The notes under the pieces were generated by a model that worked only from the letters and a program-made list of their open reading frames with translations, was not told the origin of the DNA and ran no database searches. A stretch of DNA of 6,311 nt from the NCBI GenBank assembly GCA_900321845.1, contig ONXT01000128.1:1-6311 (forward strand). The letters run 5' to 3'. The first letter of the stretch is position 1, and each line of letters starts with the position of its first letter. Below, in pieces: positions 1-6,311 of the stretch. A program made the translations under genes and the position numbers. This DNA comes from an uncultured Bacteroidales bacterium (GTDB taxonomy: Bacteria; Bacteroidota; Bacteroidia; Bacteroidales; WCHB1-69).

Positions 1-365
1 AAAACGGCACCTTCGACTATGATATGGAAGGACAGTTCGTTACACCGCTGCTCAACAATACCGAGGCGTGCGCCTATGTCTATTACGAAAACGGAATCGC
101 GAAGTGCGCCATCGAAAAGGCTTTTTTGAATGGTGAAATCGATTTCCGCAAACCCATCTCCTGTCATTTATATCCCATCCGAATCAAAAAACTCCCCGAC
201 TACGACGCCCTGAACTACCATCGCTGGTTCGTGTGCGAAGATGCATACCGATTGGGCGAAGAAATGAAATTGCCGGTCTATCGTTTCCTGAAAGAACCCC
301 TCATCCGCAAATACGGCGATGACTGGTATGAACTTTTAGAGTCTGAAGTAAAGAAGAGGCGTTGA
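1..365 (+). CDS. DUF3109 family protein, 3' part (5' end outside window)
   Basis: The frame is open from the first complete codon at position 3 and stops at TGA 363-365, so the Met codon at 24 is probably internal and the true start lies upstream. About 120 C-terminal residues are visible. They match from memory the C-terminal half of Bacteroidota DUF3109 proteins, a YkgJ-like putative zinc- or iron-chelating family of roughly 190 residues. The signature pieces are an ACAYVYYENGIAKCAIEKAF block, then DFRKPISCHLYPIR, then WFVCEDAYR, with four regularly placed cysteines that are plausible metal ligands. The remaining cysteines of the family cluster would lie in the missing N-terminal part. No signal peptide or membrane segment is visible, so a cytoplasmic location is likely. 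The biochemical role is unknown for the family. It ends 58 bp before the penicillin-binding protein gene on the same strand; with no obvious terminator or promoter between them, co-transcription is possible. Family assignment is fairly sure, function is not. Confidence 0.85.
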   Translation, partial: NGTFDYDMEGQFVTPLLNNTEACAYVYYENGIAKCAIEKAFLNGEIDFRKPISCHLYPIRIKKLPDYDALNYHRWFVCEDAYRLGEEMKLPVYRFLKEPLIRKYGDDWYELLESEVKKRR

Positions 366-423
366 CTTCAACGATCTCTTAGCTGAAACCTGACCCCCAA
401 ACATAAACCTTTAACCTAAAAAA

Positions 424-894
424 ATGTACGGTTCAAAAAATAGCAAGAAGAAAGCGGTTTCGGGAAAAACGCATCTCGAACGCTCCAAATTGATTGTCCC
501 CTTCTGGTGTTTGTACATATTGTGCGTGGCAGTTGTCGTCGTCTATTTCCTCAGTTTGGCCAATGATGACGATATTGCCAATGTATATGAACTTCAGGAG
601 CGCATAGACACGACCTATCAGGCATCCATCGTTTATGCCTCCGACGGTGTGACGGAACTGGGACGCTATTATTATGACAATCGTTCCAACTGCCATTTCA
701 GAGATATTTCCCCTAATATGATTAACGCGCTGATAGCCACGGAAGATGCGCGTTTTATGACCATTGCGGGATTGATTTCCGCGCGTTGGTGCGTGTCGCT
801 TTCGGACTGTTCACTGGCGGGCGCGGCGGCGGCAGCACCATTACGCAGCAGCTTGCCAAAAACATGTACGACCGCGAACCTGGGAATCTGGTGA
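424..894 (+). CDS. N-terminal fragment of the class A PBP (membrane anchor and start of GT51)
   Basis: This is the 156-residue frame as it would be read without correction. Residues 1-22 are Lys/Arg-rich, and 23-45 form one hydrophobic helix with an N-in, C-out signal-anchor charge pattern, so the rest would be periplasmic. Residues 46-111 are authentic PBP sequence: a short neck, a strand region (QASIVYASDG, typical of the region before GT51), then NALIATEDARF with catalytic Glu107. From residue 112 to the TGA at 892-894 the reading is out of frame. It gives an Ala-rich tail (AGAAAAAPLRSS) with no family resemblance, an artefact of translating the GGRGGGSTITQQ coding stretch in the wrong frame. 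If really expressed, the product would be a membrane-anchored stub without catalytic activity. Confidence 0.7.
   Translation: MYGSKNSKKKAVSGKTHLERSKLIVPFWCLYILCVAVVVVYFLSLANDDDIANVYELQERIDTTYQASIVYASDGVTELGRYYYDNRSNCHFRDISPNMINALIATEDARFMTIAGLISARWCVSLSDCSLAGAAAAAPLRSSLPKTCTTANLGIW
753..756 (+). other. Frameshift site: T4 run where T5 is expected
   Basis: The sequence reads GCG CGT TTT ATG in the upstream frame. Adding one T gives GCG CGT TTT TAT GAC CAT, i.e. A-R-F-Y-D-H, which completes the invariant ED-x-x-F-Y-x-H-x-G-x-D motif of GT51 and keeps frame to the natural stop at 2747. The lesion is therefore placed to within the T run. A -1 ribosomal shift that re-reads T756 would give the same protein, but no X-XXY-YYZ slippery heptamer is in phase here, and four Ts are too few for typical transcriptional slippage. 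Confidence 0.88.
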
Positions 895-2747
895 AGTCGA
901 AACTGAAAGAGTGGATCCTTGCCTTAAGGCTGGAACGTGAGTACTCCAAGGAGGAAATCATCACACTGTATCTGAATACGGTTGACTTTTCTCATCAGGC
1001 TATGGGGATTGAAACCGCAGCCCACCGCTATTTCTCCACCACCCCGGAGGATTTGACGGTGGAGCAGGCCGCCCTGCTTGTCGGAATGCTGAAAGCCCCC
1101 GGCAACTTCGACCCGATTGCACACCCCGAAGCCTCCCAGACCCGTCGCAATGTGGTCATCGGCCAGATGAACAAGTATGATTTTTTGACGGATTCGCAGG
1201 CGGATTCCATCAAAAAGATCCCGCTGAGCATGGACAAGTACACCTACGAGTCGCACACGACGGGAAAAGCCACCTATTTCAGGGAATACCTTCGTGGCTA
1301 TCTCGACACGCTGATTTGCAGTCGTACTTCCAAATATCTGAAACCGAATGGAGAACCCTACAATTTATATAAGGACGGACTTCGGATTTATACCACGATT
1401 GACGTTACCATGCAGAAATATGCGGAAGAGGCTGTCTATGAGCATATTAAAAAAGACCTTCAGCCGAAGTTCTTTGCACAGCAACGCCGCAACAAAAATG
1501 CGCCTTTCTATAATCTTTCCGCCGAGCAGACCAAGAATCTGATGAGGGGCGCTATCAAGAATTCCACCCGTTACAGGCTGGCTGTTTCGGGTGGCAAATC
1601 GCCGGCCGAGGCGGAGAAAGAGTTTTACCGACCCGTGAAAATGCGCATCCTTGCCGAGGACGGCGTCCATCAGAAAGACACGACCTTGACCCCCTACGAC
1701 TCCATCCGTTATATGAAGTCGTTCCTTCAATGCGGTTTTATGGCCATGGAACCAACCAGCGGCCAGATCAAGGCATACGTTGGCGGCGTCAATTACGAGG
1801 CCTTCCAATACGATCACGTGATGTCTTCCCGTCGTCAGGTGGGATCCACTTTCAAACCTTACGTCTATGCCTCCGCCATGGATGGCAGCGGTGGCGCGCT
1901 ATCTCCCTGTACCATGGTACCCAACACGTCGGTTTATGAGCCCAAAACGGGATGGTCGGTGGCAGCCACTTACAAAGGTGCCTCTTCGCTGAGCTTGAAG
2001 GAAGCACTGGCTCGCTCCCTGAATAACGTCTCCGCTTATCTGATTACCAAGGGAGGAACCTCTCCTCAGGCTGTAAAACAGCTTATCGGCGGTATGGGCA
2101 TCGATACCAGCAAGGTCCCCGCCGTTCCATCCATCGCTTTAGGTGCTTGTGAATTAACACTTTACGAGCAAGTGGGTGCCATCAATTGCTTCCCAAATCA
2201 AGGGGAATATGTGAAACCCTACTTCATCGTCAAAATCTGCGACAAGAATGACCATCTGATTTATGAGGAAAAGCCTCGTATGAATGATCCTATGAGCCAA
2301 CTGCTTGCCTTCCAGACGGTTTGCCTTATGCGCGGCGTTGTCGAACATGGTACCGGTTACCGCTTGAAAACCACCTATGGCCTTAATTTCCCCATTGCCG
2401 GAAAAACGGGAACCACCAACAACCACTCCGACGCGTGGTTTGTCGGCTATTCCCCGATGCTGACCTGCGGCGTTTGGGTTGGCTGTGACGATCGCAGTGC
2501 GCACTTCAACTCGATGGCCAATGGTCAGGGTTCGCGCGCTGCCATGCCTGTTTTCGGCCTGTTCATGAAAAAAGTCTATTCCGACCCCAATCTCCCTTAT
2601 GCGGCTGTAATTGCCAAACATGACCCCAACGATCCCCGTTATGAATTCCTCAAGCCGGAAGGTGCGAATGTGGATGCTAACGGCTGCCTTATGCAGGATT
2701 CCGAGGCCCAACCTTTCGTCATTCCCGACAACACCTTGGAATTTTAA
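786..2747 (+). CDS. C-terminal fragment of the class A PBP (rest of GT51 and whole transpeptidase)
   Basis: This is the 653-residue frame from TTG 786 to TAA 2745-2747. Correct PBP coding actually begins in this frame at 756 (YDHCGIDFRALVRV). The TTG at 786 is simply the Leu of RALVRV, the next codon (789) is GTG, and the first in-frame ATG is at 864, so no convincing independent start exists and no ribosome binding site is seen. The fragment carries GT51 motifs from GGSTITQQ onward, a TTIDVTMQKYAEEAV linker motif typical of class A PBPs, and a complete transpeptidase with STFK (Ser codon 1845-1847), SLN and KTG. Alone it would lack the membrane anchor, export signal and catalytic Glu107, so translation from here should not yield a working periplasmic enzyme. 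Its uninterrupted, well conserved state over about 1.96 kb suggests the disruption is very recent or is not real. Confidence 0.75.
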   Translation: MVRVAFGLFTGGRGGGSTITQQLAKNMYDREPGNLVKSKLKEWILALRLEREYSKEEIITLYLNTVDFSHQAMGIETAAHRYFSTTPEDLTVEQAALLVGMLKAPGNFDPIAHPEASQTRRNVVIGQMNKYDFLTDSQADSIKKIPLSMDKYTYESHTTGKATYFREYLRGYLDTLICSRTSKYLKPNGEPYNLYKDGLRIYTTIDVTMQKYAEEAVYEHIKKDLQPKFFAQQRRNKNAPFYNLSAEQTKNLMRGAIKNSTRYRLAVSGGKSPAEAEKEFYRPVKMRILAEDGVHQKDTTLTPYDSIRYMKSFLQCGFMAMEPTSGQIKAYVGGVNYEAFQYDHVMSSRRQVGSTFKPYVYASAMDGSGGALSPCTMVPNTSVYEPKTGWSVAATYKGASSLSLKEALARSLNNVSAYLITKGGTSPQAVKQLIGGMGIDTSKVPAVPSIALGACELTLYEQVGAINCFPNQGEYVKPYFIVKICDKNDHLIYEEKPRMNDPMSQLLAFQTVCLMRGVVEHGTGYRLKTTYGLNFPIAGKTGTTNNHSDAWFVGYSPMLTCGVWVGCDDRSAHFNSMANGQGSRAAMPVFGLFMKKVYSDPNLPYAAVIAKHDPNDPRYEFLKPEGANVDANGCLMQDSEAQPFVIPDNTLEF

Positions 2748-2766
2748 GTTTTATTAATAATCTTAA

Positions 2767-2800
2767 TATATTGATATACAGATTGTTATATTTCAATATA
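2767..2800. promoter_or_regulatory. AT-rich imperfect palindrome upstream of the receptor promoter (possible operator)
   Basis: Two 14-nt arms (2767-2780 and 2787-2800) are inverted copies matching at 12 of 14 positions, TATATTGATATACA against TATATTGAAATATA, with a 6-nt centre (GATTGT). The outer 8 bp pair perfectly. It ends about 30 bp upstream of the -7 box, just above where the -33 element should lie, a position suited to a regulator binding site. As RNA it is nearly all A-U and has no following U tract, so it is a poor intrinsic terminator for the PBP gene. The arms are seen directly; the operator role is inference. Confidence 0.4.
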
Positions 2801-2830
2801 AAAATTAATGGCTATTAGTAAAAAAAATAG

Positions 2831-2838
2831 TACTTTTG
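2831..2838 (+). promoter_or_regulatory. Bacteroidota -7 promoter element TACTTTTG for the receptor operon
   Basis: TACTTTTG fits the TAnnTTTG -7 consensus of the Bacteroidota primary sigma factor and is followed by CAGCC, as is common at such promoters. No clean TTTG -33 box is present about 20 nt upstream; the best candidate is the weak TTAATG at 2805-2810, so an activator may help. Transcription would begin near 2843-2848, leaving a leader of about 30 nt before the ATG at 2875. It is the only convincing promoter in the window. Confidence 0.6.
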
Positions 2839-2874
2839 CAGCCTGATTTTTAGTGTAAGAAATAATAATTTGGA

Positions 2875-5346
2875 ATGAAGAAATTATACCCTGTAATCGC
2901 CATCGCATTTTTAATTCTACTGTGTGGCAATATAAATAGCGTTTTCGCGCAAAAACACATTGTTTATGGTACCGTTTATGACGAGGCCCAGCGGAAACCG
3001 ATCCCTTTTACGCAAATCATGTCGCCTTCGCTGAGCGAGCCGGCGCAGACCGATTCGGATGGCAATTTTGAGATTGTGGTCAACGGCGACAGTTGCGAAC
3101 TGACCTTTTTCTATACAACATATAAGACGGAAATAAAGACAGTCTATTTCTCCCCAAAAGAGCCTAAGGTGAGATTGGTTATCAAGATGATTTCCGAGAT
3201 TTACGATGTGGAAGGTGCGAGTATCGTGGCCAAGAAGATTGACAACGACCCGGCTACTTCTACGGGTTCCATCGTCAATGTGAATCCGAAGGATATGCAG
3301 AACTTGAATCCCTCTGGCGTGAACGAGATGGTGGACAAGGTTCCTGGCGTGGCCGTAGTGGACAATGAGCCGCAAATCCGTGGTGGCAGCGGTTTCAGTT
3401 CCGGTATGGGTAGCCGCGTGCTGATTCTGCTCGACGACATGCCGTTCCTCCGTCCTGATGCCGGTCGCCCGATGTGGAGTTTCATCCCGATGGAGAATAT
3501 CGGTGCCATCGAAATCTATAAGGGGGCATCCTCTGTGCTGTTTGGTTCCTCCGCACTCACTGGCGCCATCAACGCGCAAACCGCCTACCCGGGACTCGAC
3601 CCCACCACCAAGGTGACTGTCCATTACGGTCTCTACGACTCCCCGCGCAATAAGGAAGAAAAGAGCTGGGGCAAGGTTCCCCCGATGAAGTGGGGCGCAT
3701 CGTTCCTTCATTCCCGCATCATCAAGAATGATTTCGACCTGATTGTCGGCGGCGAGTACTATGACGACATGAGCTATATTGGACCGGAGCGGCCGATTTC
3801 CGCGGACTCCGTCCTGAAGACCAAATATCACGATGGCAAATACGAAATGCGCGCCCGCCTCAATTTCGGTATGCGCTATCGCCCCAACAAGGTGAAGGGT
3901 TTGATCGCCTCCCTGAACGGGAATTTTATGTACTCGGAGAATGCGCAGTCGTTCTTCTGGTATGATTCGGAAACGAACAAGTACCGCACCTACAAAGGCT
4001 CCCTTTCTGTTTTCAAGGACTTCATGTTCTATTTGGACCCGTGTCTTAGCTACGTGGCTAAAGATAGCGCCTACTATACCCTGAAAAACCGCATCACTTA
4101 TAGTGACAACAAGGAGTTGTCTGGTGCGCAGTCCGCACGCTCGATGATGGCATACGATGAGTTCCAATACACGAAGGATTGGAAATTCACCGCTTTGGAC
4201 TTCGCCCTCACCGCTGGTGTGATGAACTTGTACACCCGTTCTTTCGGACGGGTTTTCAGCGGTAACAACTATGACACGCTGCCCGCCCTGATGACATCCG
4301 ACAACTTCGCCGCGTATGTGCAGGTTGAAAACAAGTTCTTGAAAAACAGGAACTTGTCGTTGGTGATGGGCGCACGTTGGGAGGCATTTGTCATTGACCG
4401 TGAGTTCGCGCAGAAGCCGATTTTCCGCATCGGCCTCAACTACCAGTTGGTGGAGTGGCACACTGCGTTCCGTGCCTCTTTCGGACAGGGCTACCGCTAT
4501 CCGAGCATCGGCGAACGCTACATCTCCATCTCCGTCGGCAATTATGGTTTCTATCCGAATCCCGACTTGAAACCGGAGAGCAGCTGGAATGCTGAGTTCG
4601 GTATCGCCCAGCCTTTCCGCGTGGGACCCTTCGGTGGCTATTTCGATGTCGCCGCCTATCACCAGCAGTTCGACAATTTCATCGAGTTCGCTTTCGGCAA
4701 CTGGGGGTCCAAAGGCAATTTCCTTGACGACATGGGCTTCATGTATCTGAACACCGGTCCGGCCTCCATTACCGGCGTGGATCTCTCACTGATAGGCAAG
4801 GGTAAAATATCCAAGAAAGTGGAGTTTAATTTCCTGTTCGGCTACACATACTCTTACCCCATCACTAAAAACCGCAAGAAGATTTACTACTGGACCAGCG
4901 ATTCCACAGGATATTCTTATATGACCACCGCATCCAATCCCAAGAAGGGAATCCTTAAATACCGTATCCAGCACAATTTCAAGTGCGACCTCGGCTTTAC
5001 CTTCTTCAAAAAACTGGGCGTGAACATCGGGATGACCTACTATAGCGCGATGAAGAATGTGGATGGTATGTTCTTCGATTTCGATGCCAAGAATCCGAAT
5101 CTTTCCCCTGCTGCCGCCAGTTTCATCTCCACCCTCGGCACACTTCCTTTCACGGGATTCTCCAACTATTTCTATTCCCATCAGAAGGGCTCTTTCTGTT
5201 TGGATATCGGAATATCGTACAACATTCTTGAAGATTTGAAAGTCTCTTTCGTCGTGAAGAACATTCTGAACAATGAATACACCTTGCGCCCGATGTATAT
5301 CGAAGCGCCACGCACTTTCAACTTCCAACTCGTTTACGGATTATAA
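2875..5346 (+). CDS. TonB-dependent outer-membrane receptor with CarboxypepD_reg-like N-terminal domain
   Basis: The product is an 823-residue TonB-dependent transporter that would import a ligand across the outer membrane using energy from TonB-ExbBD. Residues 1-25 form a signal peptide (MKKLYP, hydrophobic core, cleavage likely after NSVFA, mature start QKH). Residues about 28-105 are a carboxypeptidase-regulatory-like beta-sandwich (GTVYDEAQRKPIPFTQI, then TDSDGNFEI) common in Bacteroidota receptors. A TonB-box-like stretch (VEGASIVA) lies near 112-119. The plug spans about 125-240, with VDKVPGVAVVDNEPQIRGG, RVLILLDDMP and IEIYKGASSVLFGSSALTGAIN. The rest is a beta-barrel with alternating aromatic strands, a GQGYRYPSIGERY motif and a C-terminal NILNNEYTLRPMY strand region. 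At 823 residues it is shorter than SusC/RagA receptors (about 1000), and no SusD gene follows, so it is not a classical Sus pair. It most resembles siderophore, haem, vitamin or peptide receptors, but the substrate cannot be assigned. The start ATG has an AT-rich leader without Shine-Dalgarno. A downstream lipoprotein gene lies 25 bp away. Confidence 0.93.
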   Translation: MKKLYPVIAIAFLILLCGNINSVFAQKHIVYGTVYDEAQRKPIPFTQIMSPSLSEPAQTDSDGNFEIVVNGDSCELTFFYTTYKTEIKTVYFSPKEPKVRLVIKMISEIYDVEGASIVAKKIDNDPATSTGSIVNVNPKDMQNLNPSGVNEMVDKVPGVAVVDNEPQIRGGSGFSSGMGSRVLILLDDMPFLRPDAGRPMWSFIPMENIGAIEIYKGASSVLFGSSALTGAINAQTAYPGLDPTTKVTVHYGLYDSPRNKEEKSWGKVPPMKWGASFLHSRIIKNDFDLIVGGEYYDDMSYIGPERPISADSVLKTKYHDGKYEMRARLNFGMRYRPNKVKGLIASLNGNFMYSENAQSFFWYDSETNKYRTYKGSLSVFKDFMFYLDPCLSYVAKDSAYYTLKNRITYSDNKELSGAQSARSMMAYDEFQYTKDWKFTALDFALTAGVMNLYTRSFGRVFSGNNYDTLPALMTSDNFAAYVQVENKFLKNRNLSLVMGARWEAFVIDREFAQKPIFRIGLNYQLVEWHTAFRASFGQGYRYPSIGERYISISVGNYGFYPNPDLKPESSWNAEFGIAQPFRVGPFGGYFDVAAYHQQFDNFIEFAFGNWGSKGNFLDDMGFMYLNTGPASITGVDLSLIGKGKISKKVEFNFLFGYTYSYPITKNRKKIYYWTSDSTGYSYMTTASNPKKGILKYRIQHNFKCDLGFTFFKKLGVNIGMTYYSAMKNVDGMFFDFDAKNPNLSPAAASFISTLGTLPFTGFSNYFYSHQKGSFCLDIGISYNILEDLKVSFVVKNILNNEYTLRPMYIEAPRTFNFQLVYGL

Positions 5347-5371
5347 TTATTAACCTTAATCATAGATTGAA

Positions 5372-6181
5372 ATGAAAAAACAAAAATTCCTGTTTATGGC
5401 CATCGCAATGGTGGCGTTGTTGTCCGCAAGTTGTACCGACCCGGAAGAACCGGAACAACCGACACCCACCCCGACTCCGGTCAACAATTCGTTCCCGAAC
5501 TCCATGCCGGCCTGTGCCCCCTTCGTTGATCAAATTATCGATGGCGGCTTTGAAAACCAATGGTTCAACCAGACCACCTCATTTGACACCTATCTGGAAT
5601 ATCGTTCCACCGTATTCTACTCATTGAACTCGCTGCACACGTTGATGGACATTCCCGCCATGCAAGTCACGCAATCTCCGATTACCGCTCATTGCGATAG
5701 TGTGACCCCGCACACCGGACGGTTTGCCCTGAAGCTTGTCACGGGCGAATTGACGGATGCCAGCCACGGACGTCTGCTGATTCCCGGCGCTATAGCTCCG
5801 CTTGACACCGACTATGTGTCCCAATTCCTCTACTCCGATTTGTATCCAGACGGCATCAATGTGAAAAGACCTTACACCGCTCGCCCGACCGAGTTCAAAG
5901 GCTACTATCGTTACGCCCCCGTTGCCGGTGACTCTGCTTCGATGCTTGTCAGACTGTATGATGGCAACCAAATCATCGGCGAAGGCGTGCAGATGGTTTA
6001 CAATGACGTGAACGCTTGGACCCAGTTCGACGCCCACATCAACTACACCTCCTCCGCCACCCCAACCCACATCGCCCTCATTCTCTCCTCCAGTGCCGGC
6101 TACAACTTCGCCGATCTTACCAACTGCCAAGGACAAGTGGGCTCCACCCTTTGGATTGACGATTTGGAATTCGGATTCTAA
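5372..6181 (+). CDS. Lipoprotein with PCMD-like (putative carbohydrate metabolism) domain
   Basis: The product is a 269-residue predicted lipoprotein. Residues 1-20 are a type II signal peptide ending in the lipobox LSASC, with Cys21 the lipidated residue. An acidic, proline-rich tether follows (TDPEEPEQPTPTPTP, 22-36). Acidic residues just after the cysteine resemble the Bacteroidota lipoprotein export signal, so surface display is plausible. The rest resembles the PCMD domain (PF13201 from memory): DGGFENQW (57-64), a gap region ending GRFALKLVTG (116-125), RPTEFKGYYRY (171-181), WTQFDAHINY (206-215), THIALILSSS (222-231) and the closing GSTLWIDDLEF (257-267). This jelly-roll-like family is common in gut Bacteroidales and is thought to bind glycans, though that is not well established. 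The 25-bp gap to the receptor gene holds no promoter, and a hairpin follows the stop, so it is the last gene of a two-gene operon. It may be the ligand-binding partner of the receptor. Three further cysteines (48, 108, 251) could allow a disulphide. Confidence 0.85.
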   Translation: MKKQKFLFMAIAMVALLSASCTDPEEPEQPTPTPTPVNNSFPNSMPACAPFVDQIIDGGFENQWFNQTTSFDTYLEYRSTVFYSLNSLHTLMDIPAMQVTQSPITAHCDSVTPHTGRFALKLVTGELTDASHGRLLIPGAIAPLDTDYVSQFLYSDLYPDGINVKRPYTARPTEFKGYYRYAPVAGDSASMLVRLYDGNQIIGEGVQMVYNDVNAWTQFDAHINYTSSATPTHIALILSSSAGYNFADLTNCQGQVGSTLWIDDLEFGF

Positions 6182-6202
6182 GTCCGATAAGATAATAACC
6201 AA

Positions 6203-6255
6203 TAAAAACTAAGGACAGGAACCAATAAAAGTTTGTTCTCTGTTCTTAGTTTTTA
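6203..6255 (+). terminator. Long hairpin after the lipoprotein gene, probable transcription terminator
   Basis: The left arm 6203-6222 (TAAAAACTAAGGACAGGAAC) pairs with 6235-6255 to give a stem of about 20 bp with one G-U pair (6214 with 6244) and one bulged T (6239), around a 12-nt loop (6223-6234). It starts 22 bp after the lipoprotein stop codon and is followed by T-rich sequence. The A run at its foot pairs with a T run, so it could also act on transcripts from the other strand. Stem G+C content is modest, so efficiency is uncertain. Confidence 0.65.
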
Positions 6256-6260
6256 GTTTA

Positions 6261-6311
6261 TCATTTTTCATCTTTCATCTTTCATCTTTCATTTTTCATC
6301 TTTCATCTTTC
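6261..6311. repeat. Heptanucleotide tandem repeat TCATYTT, seven units, reaching the window end
   Basis: The 51 bases divide exactly into seven units plus two bases: TCATTTT, three TCATCTT, TCATTTT, two TCATCTT, then TC. Only the fifth base of the unit varies (C or T). The phase continues backwards into degenerate heptamers TAGTTTA (6254-6260) and TAGTTTT (6247-6253), inside the hairpin arm. On the other strand the unit reads AARATGA. The 7-bp period would break any reading frame, so it is non-coding. The array continues beyond the window by an unknown amount. Confidence 0.9.

Larger units (their letters stand above)
424..2747 (+). pseudogene. Class A penicillin-binding protein (PBP1A-like GT51 + transpeptidase), frameshifted
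   Basis: Together the two overlapping frames encode one bifunctional peptidoglycan synthase (PonA/MrcA-like). Such proteins sit in the inner membrane with their catalytic domains in the periplasm, polymerise lipid II into glycan strands and cross-link the stem peptides. Joining frame 1 through Phe111 (codon 754-756) to the frame starting with codon 756-758 gives 774 residues, a normal length for Bacteroidota homologues. Domains in order: basic cytoplasmic tail 1-22, membrane anchor about 23-45, GT51 about 82-255, linker about 256-435, transpeptidase about 438-700. GT51 motifs: EDARFYDHCGID (107-118, Glu107 catalytic), GGSTITQQLAKN (136-147), and SKEEIITLYLN with the second catalytic Glu near 178. 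Transpeptidase motifs: STFK (Ser475 nucleophile, Lys478), SLN (532-534), KTGT (661-664). As written the gene is broken by one missing T. It may be a genuine pseudogene or a homopolymer sequencing error. The start ATG at 424 follows an A-rich leader (CCTAAAAAA) with no Shine-Dalgarno sequence. Confidence 0.9.

Noticed and set aside
366..423. Possible heptamer repeat or promoter between the DUF3109 gene and the PBP gene
   Set aside because: Only two loose 7-mers (ATAAACC, TTTAACC) are visible and there is no TAnnTTTG box. The A run before the ATG is the usual Bacteroidota-style leader.
751..759. Programmed -1 ribosomal frameshifting as the explanation of the split PBP
   Set aside because: There is no in-phase X-XXY-YYZ slippery heptamer, and class A PBPs are not known to use recoding. 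A one-base homopolymer error or mutation is simpler.
2154..2711. 185-codon minus-strand open frame opposite the transpeptidase domain
   Set aside because: It is antisense to conserved transpeptidase coding sequence including the KTG motif, and its product resembles no family.
2767..2800. Intrinsic terminator for the PBP gene
   Set aside because: The stem is almost all A-T, has a mismatch near the middle, and is followed by AAAATTAATG rather than a T tract, so a regulatory dyad is at least as likely.
2917..4662. Long 581-codon open frame on the minus strand opposite the receptor gene
   Set aside because: It lies wholly antisense to a clear TonB-dependent receptor. Its translation is rich in His, Arg, Val and Gly with no recognisable domain, as expected from mirrored codon bias, and no promoter or leader is seen.
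2875..5346. SusC/RagA-type glycan importer
   Set aside because: The length of 823 residues is well below the usual 950-1100, and the downstream lipoprotein lacks SusD character (no TPR-rich helical sequence).
5621..6202. 193-codon minus-strand open frame over the lipoprotein gene
   Set aside because: It is Gly/Val/His-rich shadow translation of the PCMD-like domain. The + strand product has a lipobox and domain motifs, while this one has neither.

Overview
The window looks like chromosomal DNA from a member of the Bacteroidota, most likely Bacteroidales. The grounds are a DUF3109-type protein, a TonB-dependent receptor with a carboxypeptidase-regulatory-like N-terminal domain, a lipoprotein with a PCMD-like fold signature, no Shine-Dalgarno sequences (A-rich leaders instead), and a TAnnTTTG promoter element. 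The assignment is inferred from these family and signal features, not from a marker gene. All supported genes are on the + strand.

Layout: (1) 1-365 is the 3' part of a DUF3109-family cysteine-rich protein cut by the window edge. (2) 424-2747 is a bifunctional class A penicillin-binding protein (GT51 glycosyltransferase plus transpeptidase). A single-base deletion in a T run at 753-756 splits it into two overlapping reading frames, right inside the first catalytic motif of the glycosyltransferase. Restoring one T gives an intact 774-residue protein with every expected motif. (3) 2748-2874 is an AT-rich intergenic region with an imperfect palindrome (2767-2800) and a Bacteroidota-type -7 box (2831-2838). 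(4) 2875-5346 is an 823-residue TonB-dependent outer-membrane receptor. (5) 5372-6181, only 25 bp downstream, encodes a 269-residue lipoprotein resembling PCMD-domain proteins. (6) 6182-6311 holds a long hairpin that probably terminates the receptor-lipoprotein transcript, then a perfectly phased heptanucleotide repeat (TCATYTT) running off the window end.

How the genes fit together: the receptor and lipoprotein very likely form a two-gene operon and probably work together at the outer membrane, with the lipoprotein capturing or presenting a ligand and the receptor importing it with TonB energy. The ligand cannot be read from the sequence. The penicillin-binding protein (peptidoglycan synthesis) and the DUF3109 protein look like housekeeping neighbours. 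I see no clear evidence of a novel multi-gene defence or mobile system. The points most worth a second look are the frameshift in the catalytic motif, the heptamer-built hairpin and repeat at the 3' end, and the palindrome in front of the receptor promoter.
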